Below are positions 37,701 through 52,700 of a stretch of DNA of 64,000 nt, one piece after another. The stretch comes from Brasenia schreberi. Lineage: Eukaryota; Streptophyta; Magnoliopsida; Nymphaeales; Cabombaceae. A model generated the notes under the pieces. It did no database searches. It was not told the origin of the DNA and saw only the letters and a program-made list of their open reading frames with translations. The position numbers and the translations under genes are program-made. Where the stretch lies: the NCBI GenBank assembly GCA_036023115.1, contig JAYKKT010000086.1, positions 15,887,501 through 15,951,500 of the forward strand. The letters are read 5' to 3'. The stretch's first letter is position 1, and every line of letters begins with the position of its first letter.

Positions 37701-40700
37701 TCGATTTATGCATGCTCCTCATAATGATCCATTGGGATGCAAAGAATTTAATTCGGGTCGGTACATTAAAAAGGACTTATTGCGAGGACTCTAAGGACAC
37801 TCTGCGGAACAAATACTCAAATAGGTTGGATTTTGTGGATGCGGATTGGGCTGTGTTCACTCCATTGATATACGTTCCACTTCGTAGTATGTGTGTGTGT
37901 CTACGTTGGAGGAAATCTTGTCTCGTGGAAGAGTAAGAAGCAAAATGTTGTTGCAAGGTCTAGTGCGGAGAGTTTGAACATAGTAGCCATGGGCACGTAG
38001 TCACTTGTGAGCTCATTTGGATTAAACAAGCTTCTTCAGGGAACAAGTTTGGAGATCCTCAAACAAGGCAAAACCATATTGTGATAATCGTGCAGCTCGG
38101 CACATGACTTCCCGATCCAGTTTTCCATGAGAGAACCAAGCACATTGAAGTTGACTGTCACTTTATTAGAGAGAAGGTTTCACAGGGAATATTCAACATT
38201 CTTCATGTTCAATTGGAAGATCAACTGACAGATATCCTTACCAAACCAGTTTCTACATACAACATAAAGAATACTCTCAACAAGTTGGGTATTTCAAGCC
38301 TTCAAGACCCAACTTGAGGGGGCGTGTTAGAAGAAATGGAATAATTTATCTAAATGAGTGATAGTAGTCTGTATAGGTGAGTCAAGTTATGTCGTGTGAA
38401 TCCAAAGGTACCGTATGTAATAGGTAGTTAATGTGTCTAATCAGGGGCAGATTTGTCTTTCAAGTTAGAAACCTGTATAAAGCTGCCCTAAAGTGTAATT
38501 AGGTTTAATATGAAAGAGAATAAGAAGTAAGGGGGCGGCAACCATGAGTGGGCCGAATCCCACTGTGCATGTTTTTTTTCATTTGATGTGATATTATGCC
38601 AAGGTATGTGATTAAATTCAACACTCCCTACTATCATTCTAAGGGAGAGTTTGTGAATTCCGTGGATTCACCAATGAATGTTCTTCCAATAACCCCTAGA
38701 GAGGTAGAATCAGAACTTTGCTGAGAAAGAGAAGATTGAAGTTGCTCCAAAAGAAAGTGTATAAACAGGGACCAATGAATTTAACAATACGATAAGATCA
38801 AGTTAAAGCAACCAAGACCAAAGATCTATCTTCAGATTCAGATCCCCAACCATCCATAAAACCAAATTCAGAGTAGCCTATTGCCCTTCGAAAAAGTAAA
38901 AGAACTTGTACCCTCTATCCTATCTCCGAATATCTCTTATGGATGCACTTCTGAAGGTTATCAAAATTTTGTTATGAATACTGAAATTCATCCAATACCT
39001 AAGTGTTGAAGAAGCTATTATAAGTTCTCAATGAAAAGAGGCGATCAGATTGAACTAGATGCTCTAATAAAAAACAATACTTGGACTATCGTTGATCTAC
39101 CTCCAAGTAGAAAAGTCGAGGGTGTAAATGGGTATATACAATCTAAGTATAAGGCAGATGTGAATCTCAAGAGATATAAAGCAAGACTTATTACTAAGGG
39201 CTACAGTCAATCCTATGGAATTGATTATAATAGAAATATTTGCTCCAATGGCTAAACTCACCTCTACGAGGGTTATTCTGAGTCTTATAACTCACAAGGG
39301 TTGAGATCTTTGGCAATGGAACGTTAAAAATGTGTTCCTGCAAGGCAATCTTAAATGAGGAAGTTTATATAGAATTACCCCCAGGAGTTGATATAAGGAA
39401 CAGAATGGTAAGATATGTAAATTAAACAATAAAACTTGGTTTGAAAGATTCATTGAAGGCGTGAGCAGTTCAGAATATTATAGGAGTGCAAATGATCCTA
39501 CCATGTTTATTAAAAAGAGGAAGAAATTGGCTATCTCTAATGAGATGGTATCATTGTAACAAGAGATGATCTCAAAGAAATCACAAGACTTAAGAGTCAA
39601 CTACATCAGTTATTTGCCTAAAGGACTTAGGGCTATTACACTATTTCTTAAGAATTTAAGTGTTTTATGGATTTAATGAATGACACTAATATGACAGATT
39701 GCAAGAAGTATGACACTCTTATGGAAGTAAATCATAAACTGCATCGTGATAATGACATAAAATATATAGATGTAAGTATAAAAAATTGGATGGAAATCTG
39801 ATTTACCTAACTAAATTTATGCATGCTCCAACAAAAACACATACTGATGAAGTATATCGAATTTTGATGTACTAGAAATCTACTCCCGACTCGAGTCTTT
39901 TATACTCTAATTATGTAGATCTTAATATTGAAGTATATTCATATGCAAACTAGGCTGAATCTCTAGATAACCAAAGACATGCTATTGGATCCATTACATT
40001 GATTAAAGGTAATCTCGTTTCGTGGAAAAGTAAAAAGCAATTTGTTGTTACCTTATCTAAAACCGAGTATAGAGCCGTAGTAAGTGATGTGTGAAGGGAT
40101 GTGGTTAGTGTCTCTTGTTCGTGAGTTGGGATTGGAGGTGCTATGTCCTATACCTTTATATTGTGACATTGGTACCACCATACAAAATCCTGTGTATCAT
40201 GAGAGGAGTAAACATATCGATATTGATTGCTACTTCATAAGAAAAAAAGTAGCAAGTTAAGAATTCAAGTTAGTGTATATTAAATCAACAAATCAAAGAG
40301 CAGATTTTCTTACTAAAGCAGTCAATAGAAGCAGCCTCATGAATAATCTAAGCAAGTTGGGCATAACGAATACCTTCCACTCTGTTGAAGAATATGCTTT
40401 TTAGTGTCAGTTTTAGTAATTTTAATGTTTTAGGTATTATTGTAATTGCCCGTAGTACTAAAGGCATTTTGGTCAGTTTATGTTTAACAACTCATTATAT
40501 AAGTGTTGGACTTTTCTATTAAGGTTAAGAGTTTGATTACTAGAAACAAAGAAAGAGAGGGGGGTGACCTTCATTGGAGGGCTTGCCCTCTCCTCTAAAT
40601 CTCCCATTTTACTCTTCATTTTTTTTAATGTTTTCCATATTCGATCATCCGCTATGCTTTTGAATTCCAGCATGTATCATAGCCTATTTCGATAACTGGG

Positions 40701-43700
40701 AGCAGTAGCAGGTGACAACATATTCGCTAGAACGTGTGGAAAGTTTAATAACAACCAAAACTGGTAGTCTCAAGTGGCAGTCATGGTGGCTGCTGTATTT
40801 TTCCCCATCACTAATTATGGACTATGAGTGATGTTTCTGTGGTCTTGTTGGTCTTGTTGACTGGAGTGGATGGGCAGGTTGACTAAGCAGTGAGCATCAG
40901 TAGTAGAATGCTGTGGAGGATTTGGAGCAGATGTGATCATGACGTCAGAATCTTGCCTGAATGGCACCAAACATTGTTGTGAGGTACTGCAGAAACTGAA
41001 GAAGTTAACATGAAAAAAGGGAAAACAAGGAAATCTCTAGGTAAGAATCAAGATTCTTTTTGAAAGGAGACATCACTTTGATGATGCAGTAATCAAACTT
41101 GAAAAATTATGGGTTGCCATTCTCTTGAATGGAGGAAGGGAAAATATATCAACATGCATTTGGTGGGCAGAGTTTGAACGTTGGTGTGTGTGGGCAGTCA
41201 GAGGATGCACACCAAGTGTTTGAAGAAATACCTGTGAGGATATAGAGCCTTGGAACTCTGATTAATGGGTTCGTGCATAATGAGCGATCCATTGAAGCAT
41301 CCGGGAAAGCGTATGAAGTGTTTGATAAAATGCCTCACAGAAACTTTAACCCTACACACCAACTGTTTGATCAAATGCTCAAAAGGAGATGTTAACCTGC
41401 ACACTAAGTGATGAAATGCACAAGAATGAGGTTTCATGGACAACCATAATGATGGGTTACACACAAAATGGCAAGGTACCAAGGTCCATAAGGCTCACAA
41501 TTTATTTAGCAGAATGAATGATAAGGACATTCTTCATTTGTTAGTATGATTGATGCCTATGCTCAATGTTGAATTTGGTGGTTGGCTGAATAGAAATAGG
41601 AGCAAAAAAGTGCCACCAATGTAGTCAGCCAACAAGTACAGTGGTGATAAAAATTAACTTCATTCTATCGAAGTGTGTGAACAACTTCAAACAAAAACGT
41701 TCAAAAATGAATAAACGACATATATAGGCCAAATTTTGAAAGAGAGATAAAGATGTACGAGGGCTATTGTTTGATTTAGGTAGTAACATCATAATTCAAT
41801 ATATGTTCTAACCAGTGTTGTCTGACCCGTATCGTATCGGGTATCGCTGGGCTCCACGATACGGGCGATACGCCCAATTTATTTATTTTTTTTTGAAAAA
41901 AAAAATCAAAAAGAAAATTTTCAAAATGAATTTTTTTTTGAAGGTTTCTAGCCTCTCTTTGCCTCTCTTCACTTCTCTCTAAGGCATCCTTTGACTGCTT
42001 TAAAAATCTAGTGAAACATCTTCATGAATTCCTAAGAGTTTATAGTGTAGACATTAATATAATAATATTATCTTTCAAAAAGTTTTACAAATTTTAAAAT
42101 TACACGTATACTATTCAAGAAACAATAATTGAAAATAAGCCAAAATATCAGAAATGATCTTTATATATATATGAGTTGCTTGGGTTCAACCTTCTAATCA
42201 ACAGCGAGCTCGATTCATTATATGATGAATTTGTAAAACCTATTTGACAACAGTTTGAATACTGTCAACAAATAGGCGATTATTCATATTTGATATATAA
42301 ATTTGGTTGGTACATGTATTATACGATGAATATTTCTTCATATACGGGCATATCATGTATTTGGCAATTTAGTTAGTTAAGCTTCTCTCTAACGAAATTT
42401 ACATGTTACATACACATTTTGCATTCTCAAACAAGCATTTCGAAGGATGCCTTAGAGAGAAGTGAAGAGAGGCGAAGAGAGGCCAGAAACCTTCAAAAAT
42501 TAAATTTTTTTTTGGGAGTATCGCCCATATCACACGATACGATGCAATATTCACCATTTTACGATACGGGGTAGTATATCGTATCGTGGTTGCCCACGAT
42601 ATGATACACGGATAACACTGGTTCTAACAAGATGGTCCTATTCCAAAGTTCCACAGAGCTTTATGCCATTTTACTACTTGCTCACCCTTTTTACTATCCA
42701 CATCCTTTTTTCAAAAAATAAGGAAACTATCTCCTAACGCTCTCTCTTCTCTCCACACCATTTTCGAGAGTTCCCTTTAGCCTGGCAACTGACAATTTGT
42801 TCACGTGTTTACCATCTTGCCTTCTCCCATAGTCAAATAACATATGAGTGGACTCTTCTGAACCTCATCACACAATAAGAAACCGAAAAAGAAGAGGAGG
42901 TTGGTTATTATAGAGGTTTTAGGGTTTTTATAGACGTAGTGGAATTCATTTTTTTATGTTGTATTAGTGGCTGATGATTGATATGCAAATCGGGTTGCAA
43001 GGGTGCAATCCAATTCGTTTGACGTGGAGGAAGCGTTGTAAAGAAACTTGTTGTTTTGATGAGGTGAAGATTGCAATCATGAGGACTGTTGAAATGCTTT
43101 TTCTTGCAACCAATGAGATTGTTGGAATTTGCAGCCAAGAAGCTGCTTAAAATGAATATCCATAAAAGCTGAGTTGAAGTTATTATAGCAAAGAATCTGC
43201 TGAAAATTATTGTAGCTAAGAAGTTGCAGAAAATGAACAACCATGAAGGTCAAGTTAAAGTTGTTGCAGTCAAGAAGATACTGAAAATTGTTGCAGGAAA
43301 AAAGTTGCTAAAAATGAACAACCATGAAGGCCGAGTTGAAATTATTGTAGCCAAGAAACTGTTGAAGATGAACAATCATGAACGTTGAGCTAAAGTTATT
43401 GCAGCCAAGAAGTTGCTGAAGATTAGTGCAACCATGAAGCTACTGAAGAACAACCATGAAGACTGATGAAAAGAGTTACAACTAGGAAGGTTGTTAAAAA
43501 GTGGACAACTAAGGGCTAAAAAATTCTTGACTTGAGACGTCCATATTTGGATGCTTTTATAACTTTATGATTTTACCAACATATCAATATTTTGTAACTT
43601 AGCCGATTCAACATTCAAGCATCAACAAATATTTACATGGTATTAGAGCCTCGTTTTGAAGAATTTGAGCACACCAGAAAGCGTGCTAAGATTGTAAAGT

Positions 43701-46700
43701 TCGTAAAATTGCTCCAAATTTGAGGTAACACTAAAACCTTTGATTTTTGTCTAAAATGGAGAGCGAAAATGAATCTTTTAAATGTATTCTTGACCCGAAA
43801 TACTTAAGCAAGAACTATGAAAAAATAATTTTTGTCAAAAGATTTTTGAGATTATATTGATAGGACGATTTAAGAACCTTGGAGGATGATAATGTTTTTA
43901 AGGCAAAAGAAAAAAATACAACCAAAATCTAAAAACTTGAGAAAAGATAAATACTAAAATAACTTGGATTATTTGCCAAAATGCAGATGAAAAACTTAGA
44001 AATAGAATTAGTGTTTTTGAAAATACTTTTGAAACTTGGGAGTACTTAAAAAATCCACTCTCAAGATGGTTTCGTCTTTCAAATTGATCTTATGGAAATA
44101 ATGATAATTAAATAAGAAAATTTAAGCATTAGAGACTATCATAATGAATTTTTGGAATTATGGACTCAACTTAAAAGTTATGATAGATTTGAAAAACTTC
44201 AAAAAATAAATGAATTTCAAGAGTTTTTAGACAACCAATATTTTTTTTTATTCAAGATCATGTTCTTAAACTTCAGAAAGCCTTTATGGTCTTAAACAAG
44301 ACCCCAAGGCTTGCTTTGATTGTTTTGAAGACTTTATGCATATGCATAATTTTGTCTCTTGCTATACTGACACTATATTATTTATAAGAAAATCAAATGC
44401 AGGTATAGTAATTTTACTCTTCTTATATGTGGATGATATGATCATCACTATAAGTGATAAAGCTCACACCTTACAAGTTAAAAGTGATCTTCACATAGAA
44501 TTTGAAATGAAAGACCTTGGTTTGCTTAGTTATTTTTTGGGAATTAAAATTGTATGTAATGATAGAGGATACTTTATGTCTCAAACAAAATTTGCGAGTG
44601 AAATTGTTGACAGATCAGGTCTAACCGACGAGAATAAGCTGGATACACGAGAGGTTCTTTGAACAAAATTGAGAGTAATAGATGGAGAGAAACTTGATGA
44701 TCATACCCCATATAGACAACTTATAGGAGCGTTGACCTATCTCACTATCACTCGTCAAGACATATCACACATTGTACACACTACAAGCCAGTTTCAACAA
44801 TCTCCTACTAGTGCTCACATGAGTGTGGTTATTAGAATCAACAGATACATAAAGCACTGTGTGGATAAGGGGGGACTTCTGAGTTCTTCTTTAATTGATT
44901 TGATTGTATATACTGATTTAGATTGGAGTGGAGATGTCAATAATCAACATTCCACTACAGGTTTTTGTATATTCTTAGGTGAATCATTAATCTCTTAGAG
45001 ATGTAAAAAGCAACAAAAGGTTTTGCTTTCATCCACAGAAGCATAATATCGAGCCATGATAACCACTACTATTGAAATCTTATGGATTACAGAGGTGTAG
45101 ACATGGGGGTCATCCTTAACCAACCATCTACTCTATTTTGTGGCAATAAGAGTGTCATGTACATCGTATCTAACAACACTTTTCATGAAAGAACAAAGCA
45201 TATTGAGATGAACTGTCACTTTGAGAGAAATGCTTGAAGAAAAGCTCATTTTATGTTATGTACCATTTGAAATACAACTGATAGACTTCTTCACCAAGTC
45301 ATTATCGGCTTCTAGATTTATTTTTTTGTTAGACAAACTTTCGATATACATACCGTAAGTTTGAGGGGGAGTGTTAACATGTAATAGGGCAGGCCGGGCC
45401 ACTAGAGCCCAGCCAATGTTGGCCCATGGTTAGATACTAGATAGCCAGGGCCATCAGTGCCTTGGCCATCCAGTTAACCGTTCGGGAGATATGCTCCCCA
45501 ATAGCGAACAGTGCATTCAGGCTTTCAACTGCACTCCTTACTACCTTTTTCTCTCTCTCATTTCTTATAATGTTTGCTCTATAAATAGAGCCTCAATCAA
45601 TAAACATGATAAGGTGTCTTGCACAACCTTTTAATTTGTGATTTGGCTCTCTCTTGACTCTTGACTCTTGTTGTATTCTTGACTTGAGACAACCATATTT
45701 GAATGCTTTTATATCTTAATGATTTCACCAACATATCGATGTTTTGCGAATTGGTTGATTCAATATTCAAGCATAAATAAATATTTACAATTTTTTGTAT
45801 TAGGATTAAGAGTTTGATTAATGAAAGGAGAGAAAGAGAGGAGGCGGTCTCCATTTGAGGGCCTACCCCTCCTCCAAATCTCTTATTTTACTCTTCATCT
45901 TTTCATAATGTTTTTCATATTCGATCATCCACTGTGCTTCCCGTGAATTCCAACAACTTGAAGGAGAGTGTTAAAAGGTGTTATCAAGTCCAATATTGGA
46001 TCCCTGTGTATTTGTATAAGTGTTGTCTGACTCGTATCGTATCGCATATCGTTGGGCTCCATGATACTGGTATATCGTATCGTATCGCCAGTATCATACT
46101 TTAATATTAAAATAATATAAAAATTAATTAAAAAATCAAGAAAATTAGTAAAAATCCGAAAAAATCAGGAAAAATATGGGAAAAAACTAGTAATTGCTTT
46201 AAATTCATATAACGCAAAGTTAAGTACAGATTGAGCATTCAACATTGAACAATTGCATCCAAATTTACATATTTTAAATTAAAAAAATAAAATACATTTA
46301 CATTTTACAAATTATAATCAGGATCATCAACTAATAATCTTCATCTTTTTGTATGGATGTGCTCAAAGACACTCCAATTTCTTTCACAACCCGTTGCACT
46401 ACAGGTTTGACTCAGAACTATCACTGCAAAATCCCTAAGGTTCGGACAATCAATTCCAAACCTATTCCACCAAACATCTATAGAAAAAGACAACCATTAG
46501 AGACATAATCCACAGTAATATAGGATATATTGATTTAAGAAACTTAAATACGAAGATAAATAATAATAACAATTTACCTAGACACATCGTAGTGCGGTTG
46601 CAAATTGCTACAAGCAAACCCATCAAGTGAAGAGCATTATCATAAATCTCCATCTCTCGATGTATAGCATCTGCTCTACTCTCATCAGGGATTAATCTAT

Positions 46701-49700
46701 CAATACAATCAATGATGCATCGATTAACCTCACCGTCTCTTTTAAAGGTTGCTGAGTACTTGAATGATGAGTTTAGATGGTTTCTTTTGCCCTATCCATG
46801 GCTTTATAAAGGTAGCCCATAGATGGTTTCTCTTCGTTATCAGCCAATCTCAAAACTTTTACTAAATGACATGTAATCCTCACCAGTCTAACACATGTAT
46901 TCCAAAATGTACTCCTGAAGACTATCTCGAAATTCTCATTCAACTTTCTATTTCTTCTGTTCTGAAGCAATTTTGCAAATTGTTGCCACTCACTTGAGGA
47001 GAACATTCTCTTCAATGCTTGCTTCTATCTCACAATACTCTGTACAGATAAGAAGTTTGTTGCAAACCGAGTTGCAGCTATTCGAAGAAGCTCCGCACCT
47101 TCTGTGTATCTCCTAATCATACACAAAACAAATGCATGGTTGTAAATGAATTTTGTAATATCTTGACAACACTCAGTTGCTACCTTTATTTCATCAATCA
47201 CAACAATATCCTCAAGGATGAGATCTAAACAATGGGTTGTACATAGTGTCCAGTAGAAAGTCTCATAAATATCAGCTAACTCCTTCCCAACTGCTTTGTA
47301 GTTAGCTGCATTATCTGTAATCAATTGGACTACATTCTCTAGCCCAACCTCTTGTATAACCTTATCAAATTCTTGCCGTAAGATATCTGTAGTGTACCTC
47401 TCCTCTGACAAACTTCTAACTTTGCATGTGCAAGGAGCAATTTCTTTCCTAATCCCTGCTAGGTGGTGTTTCAACCTTGAAATTTCATCACTAACCACCC
47501 TCTCATAAAATAAACATCAGATCTTTAATCTACAACCCTAAACTGGTGTATCCTATTGCCATGCCGGATCATCGGAACGAGAATGGGAGTCTCTAACACC
47601 CCTTCCTGCAATCTCAATTGAGTACTTTAATTCAATAAAAACCTGAAAATAAAAGCACTTTGTAAATCCCCAATCGTTAAATAACACTCAAATAGAGTGT
47701 CTCCCACTTCATGAATGCTATAAAAATCATATCCACACACTTAATAACTTCATATTTTGCCATTCAAAAAAAGAAATATACAAATAAACAAAGAAAATAA
47801 CAAATAAAAAGGAAAAAAATGAAGAAAAACACTAAAAATATACATAAATCCGAGATAGGAGGCTTGCACAGACACTGTAGAGCACGTTTTTGGAGCCTTG
47901 AACACCAAAGAGGTGAAGAACGGTTCTTAGGGAGCTTGAGGAAGTCCGAAGAGAGAGGAAACCCGCAAAAATAGAGGTTTCGGTTCAACCAGGGACCCTT
48001 TATAAGGGTCTATGAGCGTATCGGCCGTATCGTATGATAGGGGCGATATGGTGTGATAACATGTAATTTACGATACACTAGGGTACGTGCGATACGGATA
48101 ACACTGGTCTGTATGTTAAATATAGCTTAGTAAGGGTAGATTAGTTATTAAGTTATAAGATATTATAAGTAGTAGTATTAGTTAGGTTTAATTAAGTGAG
48201 TGTAATTGGAAGCAGCCAAAGGAGGCACAGAGAAGCCGACTATGAAGACAAGAATGGAGAGAATGCCTCCATCCAATCAAATTTGTGGTTTGTAGATTAT
48301 TGATCCAATAAAATTTAACAGTTAAAACCCTAATATAAAAAGAAAAAAATAGAAAGTGGAGGCGGCAACAACTGCTCCTAACTCAAAAACATCTATGTAT
48401 CGCATACCGATGATTGAAGATATATATATAAACGTTTTTCTTTAATACGATATCAGAGTATTAGGGCATCGAATCCTTTTATACATCAATCTAGACGTGA
48501 AATCAAGACATAGAGACGTGTTGTTGAAGGCCCATGGAAGTTATGAAGTTTCTGCAGTTGTGCAGTAGAAGGCACAACAAATTGTTGCCTTTTGAGGAGT
48601 AGTTGGACAGCCATGTGTCTCCTTATTCAAGAATCAAAGGGTAAAGGAGATGATGGCAACCGATAAAGATAAGGGAATAAAAACTTCTTATCAATTCCCC
48701 GAAGGACGATAATGAGAGAAAATAGAAGCTTTTCATATTACTGAAGGACAATCATTGAATTAGCGATTTTTGCTAAAGGAAGATGAGACTATCTAACTGG
48801 AGAAAAGAAATGTCATGATCAAAGCATTATCACTTATTTAAAATGGAGGAAAGAAGATGCGTTGGTGTCATCGTGGCTGCTACAATCAATAACTTCATCT
48901 ATAGGAAGAACCTTTATGTATTTAGAATCAGCCACAAAATATGAAAGATTGTTTCAAGGCCTATTCAAAGAATATGAGATATTAGAGAAAATCAGAAAAG
49001 GCAAATAAGGAAATCAAACGATAAGTGAATATTATATAGAGTTGTGGGGCCTATGGGATGAACTTTAATTCTTTATATGCATCAAATGTGTTACATGTGC
49101 AAAAAAAATGAAATGAGAAAGCAAAAAAACAAAAAGTCTTTGATCTATTATAGAGAGTATCCTCTCACTATAAGGCAGTCGAGGTTAATATTCTTGGTAA
49201 AGAAGAATTGCCTTCACTAAGTAATCTATATTCACTACTTCTCATAGAAGAGGATAGAAGGGGACTTGAAAAAAAATGTTATGAATAAAGAAAAGACAAT
49301 GTTCTTTGAAAGAAATTAGAATCACCAAACAAGAGGTAGAGGAAGCTATGGTAATCGTGGCAGAGGTCATGGTACTCTATATAATGACAAGAAAGAAAGA
49401 TTAAAATGCTCCCATTAAGGAAAGAGTCGACCCATAAGAGAACATTGTTGAGATTTAATTGATAAGCCTATTGGTTTCAAGAATCAGACATATTATACCA
49501 ATGCCTTGGAGAAACCATCATAGGGTGATAATACAAGTACCATAACTGAGTTGATAAAATACGTAGAAGGGTTAGACTCATGACTTGGAGAACAATCATC
49601 CACTTGAGAATCTCAAGCAACGATGGCTCATTCCTCATTTATGGTGACTGGTAATTCTACTTCTGGTAGAGTATGGGTTGTAGATTCTGGTGCTACTGAT

Positions 49701-52700
49701 CATATGGTTGGAGACAAGAATTGTCTATTTGATTACCAATTTATTTGTAACCGTGAGTCAATTAAACTAATTGATGGTTCTCCCACATCAATGATTGGAA
49801 AAGAAAGTGAGAAAACTATTGACTTCAATTTAACCTCAGTCCTTCATGTTCTTAGCTTTCCAATTAACTTTTTATTTGTGAATTTTATGTTCTAGCTTTC
49901 TAATCAACTTGTTATGTGTGAATTTATTGACAAAAAATCTAAATTATTAAGTGACCTCTCCTTCTAGATTTGCGAAGAAGTTCTTTGGTCAAGGTAGCTT
50001 GGGAAAAGGGCTCTACATCTATGAAGAATCTATACCTAAGGCATCAGTAAGCATATATTCAGATGTGATATCAACGAAATAAGAGATCAAACTATGACAT
50101 AATCGTTTGGGTCATCTCCCACTGTCTGAGATCAGAAATGTAGCCCTTGATATTTCTCATGAACTCAATAATTAGTCATCCAATATGAAGTTTACCAAAA
50201 AACAAAACATCATAGAGTTTCATTTTCTTATAGTGAGTCAAGAATTTTTAAACCATTTAAGTAGTGTTGTCCGTATCGCACCGTACGTATCGTATCGTGG
50301 GCCACCACGATACGATATGGGGGCCTGTATCGCAGGTGCGGGCGTATCGCACCGTATCGCCCGTATCGTACGCCCCAAAAAAAATTTAAAAAAAAAATTC
50401 AATTTTTTTTTCCAATTTTTTTTTGGTTAATCGGGAAGCGGCAGAAGAGGGGAACTCCGACGCCTTTGTGTTTGTGTTTTTCATTTATTTTATTTACGTA
50501 TAGAGCTTTTTACCTATGACTTCTAGGGTTTTTTACCTACACAATTTAACTCCTTAATCAAATTTTACCTACTGTTTTTTTGGTTAATCGGGAAGCGGCA
50601 GAAGAGGGGAACTCCGACACCTTGGTTGTTTGCTAAAGATATAAAAAAGTTTTTTATCAGGTTTTTTACCTACACAATAATTATCTTTTAAATATATTTT
50701 AAATCCATATTTGTATCTACCAATATATCATGAGTTAACATATACGAGATGATATTTTCTTTCTCATAACTATATAATGAACATAGTGATATTTAACAAG
50801 ATTGTTTTTTTTAATTATCAGTCCTACTCCAAAGCTTGATTTCTCATTGAAGAAACCAAAGTTGGTCAACGCAACACCTTATGGGCATGCTGCTACCCGA
50901 ATCCGTGAATTTGCTCGAGTCACTTCCCGTGCTCAGATTGGTGCAACCCTACCTAGTAAATACTCAACAAGGTTTGCCACGAACTAGGTTCAAGATGTTG
51001 GATTCCAAATCAGAACCAATATTGAGCATATAGGATAGTGCTCCATAGTCAATAGACTCAATACCATAGAAAGCAAGATCATGTTATTCGAGCAGATTCA
51101 CACATTCGGTGTTTGTGGAGAGGGGAGAAGAGAGAAGTGAAGAGTGGCCAGAAAGCAGAAACTTTTAAAAAAAATTTTGATTTTTTTTTTTGAATTTTTT
51201 TTTTCAAAAAAAAGAAGAAGAAGGGCGTATCGCCCGTATCGTGGAGCCCAACGATACCCGATACGATACGCGTCAGACAACACTGCATTTAAGTTAGTTC
51301 ATTATGATGTTTGGGGTCCTTGCCATATTGCATTTATCAATGGTTTTAAGTATTTTGTTTCCTTCATTAACGATTGTACTCATTTCACTAAGTATTTCCT
51401 ATAGCCCATAATTTATTGAGACTCAATTTCATTCCCCTTTAAAAGTACTTCATTCATATAATGGTGGAGAATACATGTTAAATAGATCAAGAGACTATCT
51501 TAAAAAACATGGCATTATACATGAAACAACTTGTCCTAATACCCAACAACAAAATGGTGTAGTTAAATGAAAGAATAGACATCTTTAAAGTTGTCAGAAC
51601 CTTGATTATTGGTTGCAATGCTCTTAAATCTTATTGAAGTGATGTACTTCTTATTTCAGTTTATCTTCTCAATCGAATGCCAAGTTTTATTCTAAATGGT
51701 GAGTATTTGTATAAGGTCATAAGAACAAATTGTTTCATGTTCCACCTTGTATCTTTGGTTGTACTTGTTATATTCATATTTACTCAATTTTCAGGGATAA
51801 ACCGGATCCTAGAGCAACTAAGCGTATATTTATTGGGTATTCTTCATCCAAAATGGATATATAAGTGTTATGATTAAGTGAGTAGAAAAACCTATGTCTC
51901 CCTAAATGTCACATTCTTTGAATCAACTCACTATTTTTCTTCTAAGGAGAAGTTGATTTTCAGCATACTCTTGTGTTGCTAGTGAATCCAACCGATATTG
52001 AGCCTGAGTTCATTCAGGGTACACAAAAGAGAAAAAGGTGTCCACTCATGGTGAGAGAAATGTTGTGATGCCTGATTCTCAAGTTCACATGAACATCGAC
52101 TCTTCCTTGAGCTCAGATCAGGCTTCTTCAAAAGTAATGCAGCAAAATCAGTAACTTGATCTTCCTATTACCATTAGAAAAGGTAAAAGAGCATGTACTG
52201 TTTATCCAATTTCTTAATGTGTCTCTTACCAAAATACTTCAAAGAAATATCATAAATTTGTGATGAATACATAATTACATCCCATACCTAAAACTAATGA
52301 GGAGGCAAATCAATTTCCTAGGTGAAAAGAAACCACATACAAAATGAGTTAGAGGCTCTGAAAAGAAACAATACTTGAGACATTGTCAGTTTAACTCCAA
52401 ACAAAAAGCCAATAAGTTATAAATGGGTGTACACTATAAAGTTTAAAGCAAATGAGAGCTTGAAACCCTACAAAACAAGGTTGATAGCTAAATGGTATAG
52501 ATTATAAAGAAACATTTGTTTTAGTTGCAAAACTAACCTCAGTTAGAGTTATCATAAGTCTAGCTACACACCAAGGGTGGGATATGTGGGATATGTGGTA
52601 ATTAGATGTGAAGAATGCATTTCTACAAGAAAATCTAAATGAAGAGGTATATAGGGAACTTTCGTCATGGTATAGTGAAAAGGAACCGATGAATAAGGTA

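Larger units (their letters stand above)
32622..38623 (+). mobile_element. Ty1/Copia element B, complete structure, inserted in A
   Basis: 5' LTR 32622-33396 (contains RTE-6), PBS TGATATCAGAGCC 33397-33409, gag, protease, integrase, RT, RNase H, polypurine tract GAGGGGGCG ending at 38324, 3' LTR 38325-38623. TSD CTCCC at 32617-32621 and 38624-38628. Without the LINE the 5' LTR is 366 bp against 299 bp; the 3' copy lacks about 55 bp near its start. Coding is broken throughout pol. Confidence 0.94.
40383..45955 (+). mobile_element. LTR element F (no gag-pol seen), inserted in Copia A
   Basis: 5' LTR 40383-40672 (290 bp, TGTTGAAGAATATG...), PBS-like TGTATCATAGCC at 40673-40684, right LTR remnant 45790-45955 (only its 3' half; the rest was lost where Copia E sits). 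No Copia or Gypsy protein is readable between 40685 and 43500. Instead there is a PPR-like fragment, a hAT MITE and a minisatellite. A TSD was not confirmed. The same 290-bp LTR recurs at 61790. Confidence 0.7.
28806..48320 (+). mobile_element. Ty1/Copia element A, inserted in the 5' LTR of D
   Basis: 5' LTR 28806-29061, PBS TGGTATCAGGGCC at 29062-29074, polypurine tract ACTTGAAGGAGAG at 45956-45968, 3' LTR 45969-46017 plus 48115-48320 (split by a hAT element). TSD GTTAA at 28801-28805 and 48321-48325. Removing the hAT element leaves a 3' LTR of 255 bp against 256 bp at the 5' end. Its interior holds element B, element F and LTR fragment C. Confidence 0.93.

Noticed and set aside
43120..43470. 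CRISPR-like repeat array
   Set aside because: Units are imperfect, lack unique spacers, and the genome is a plant.
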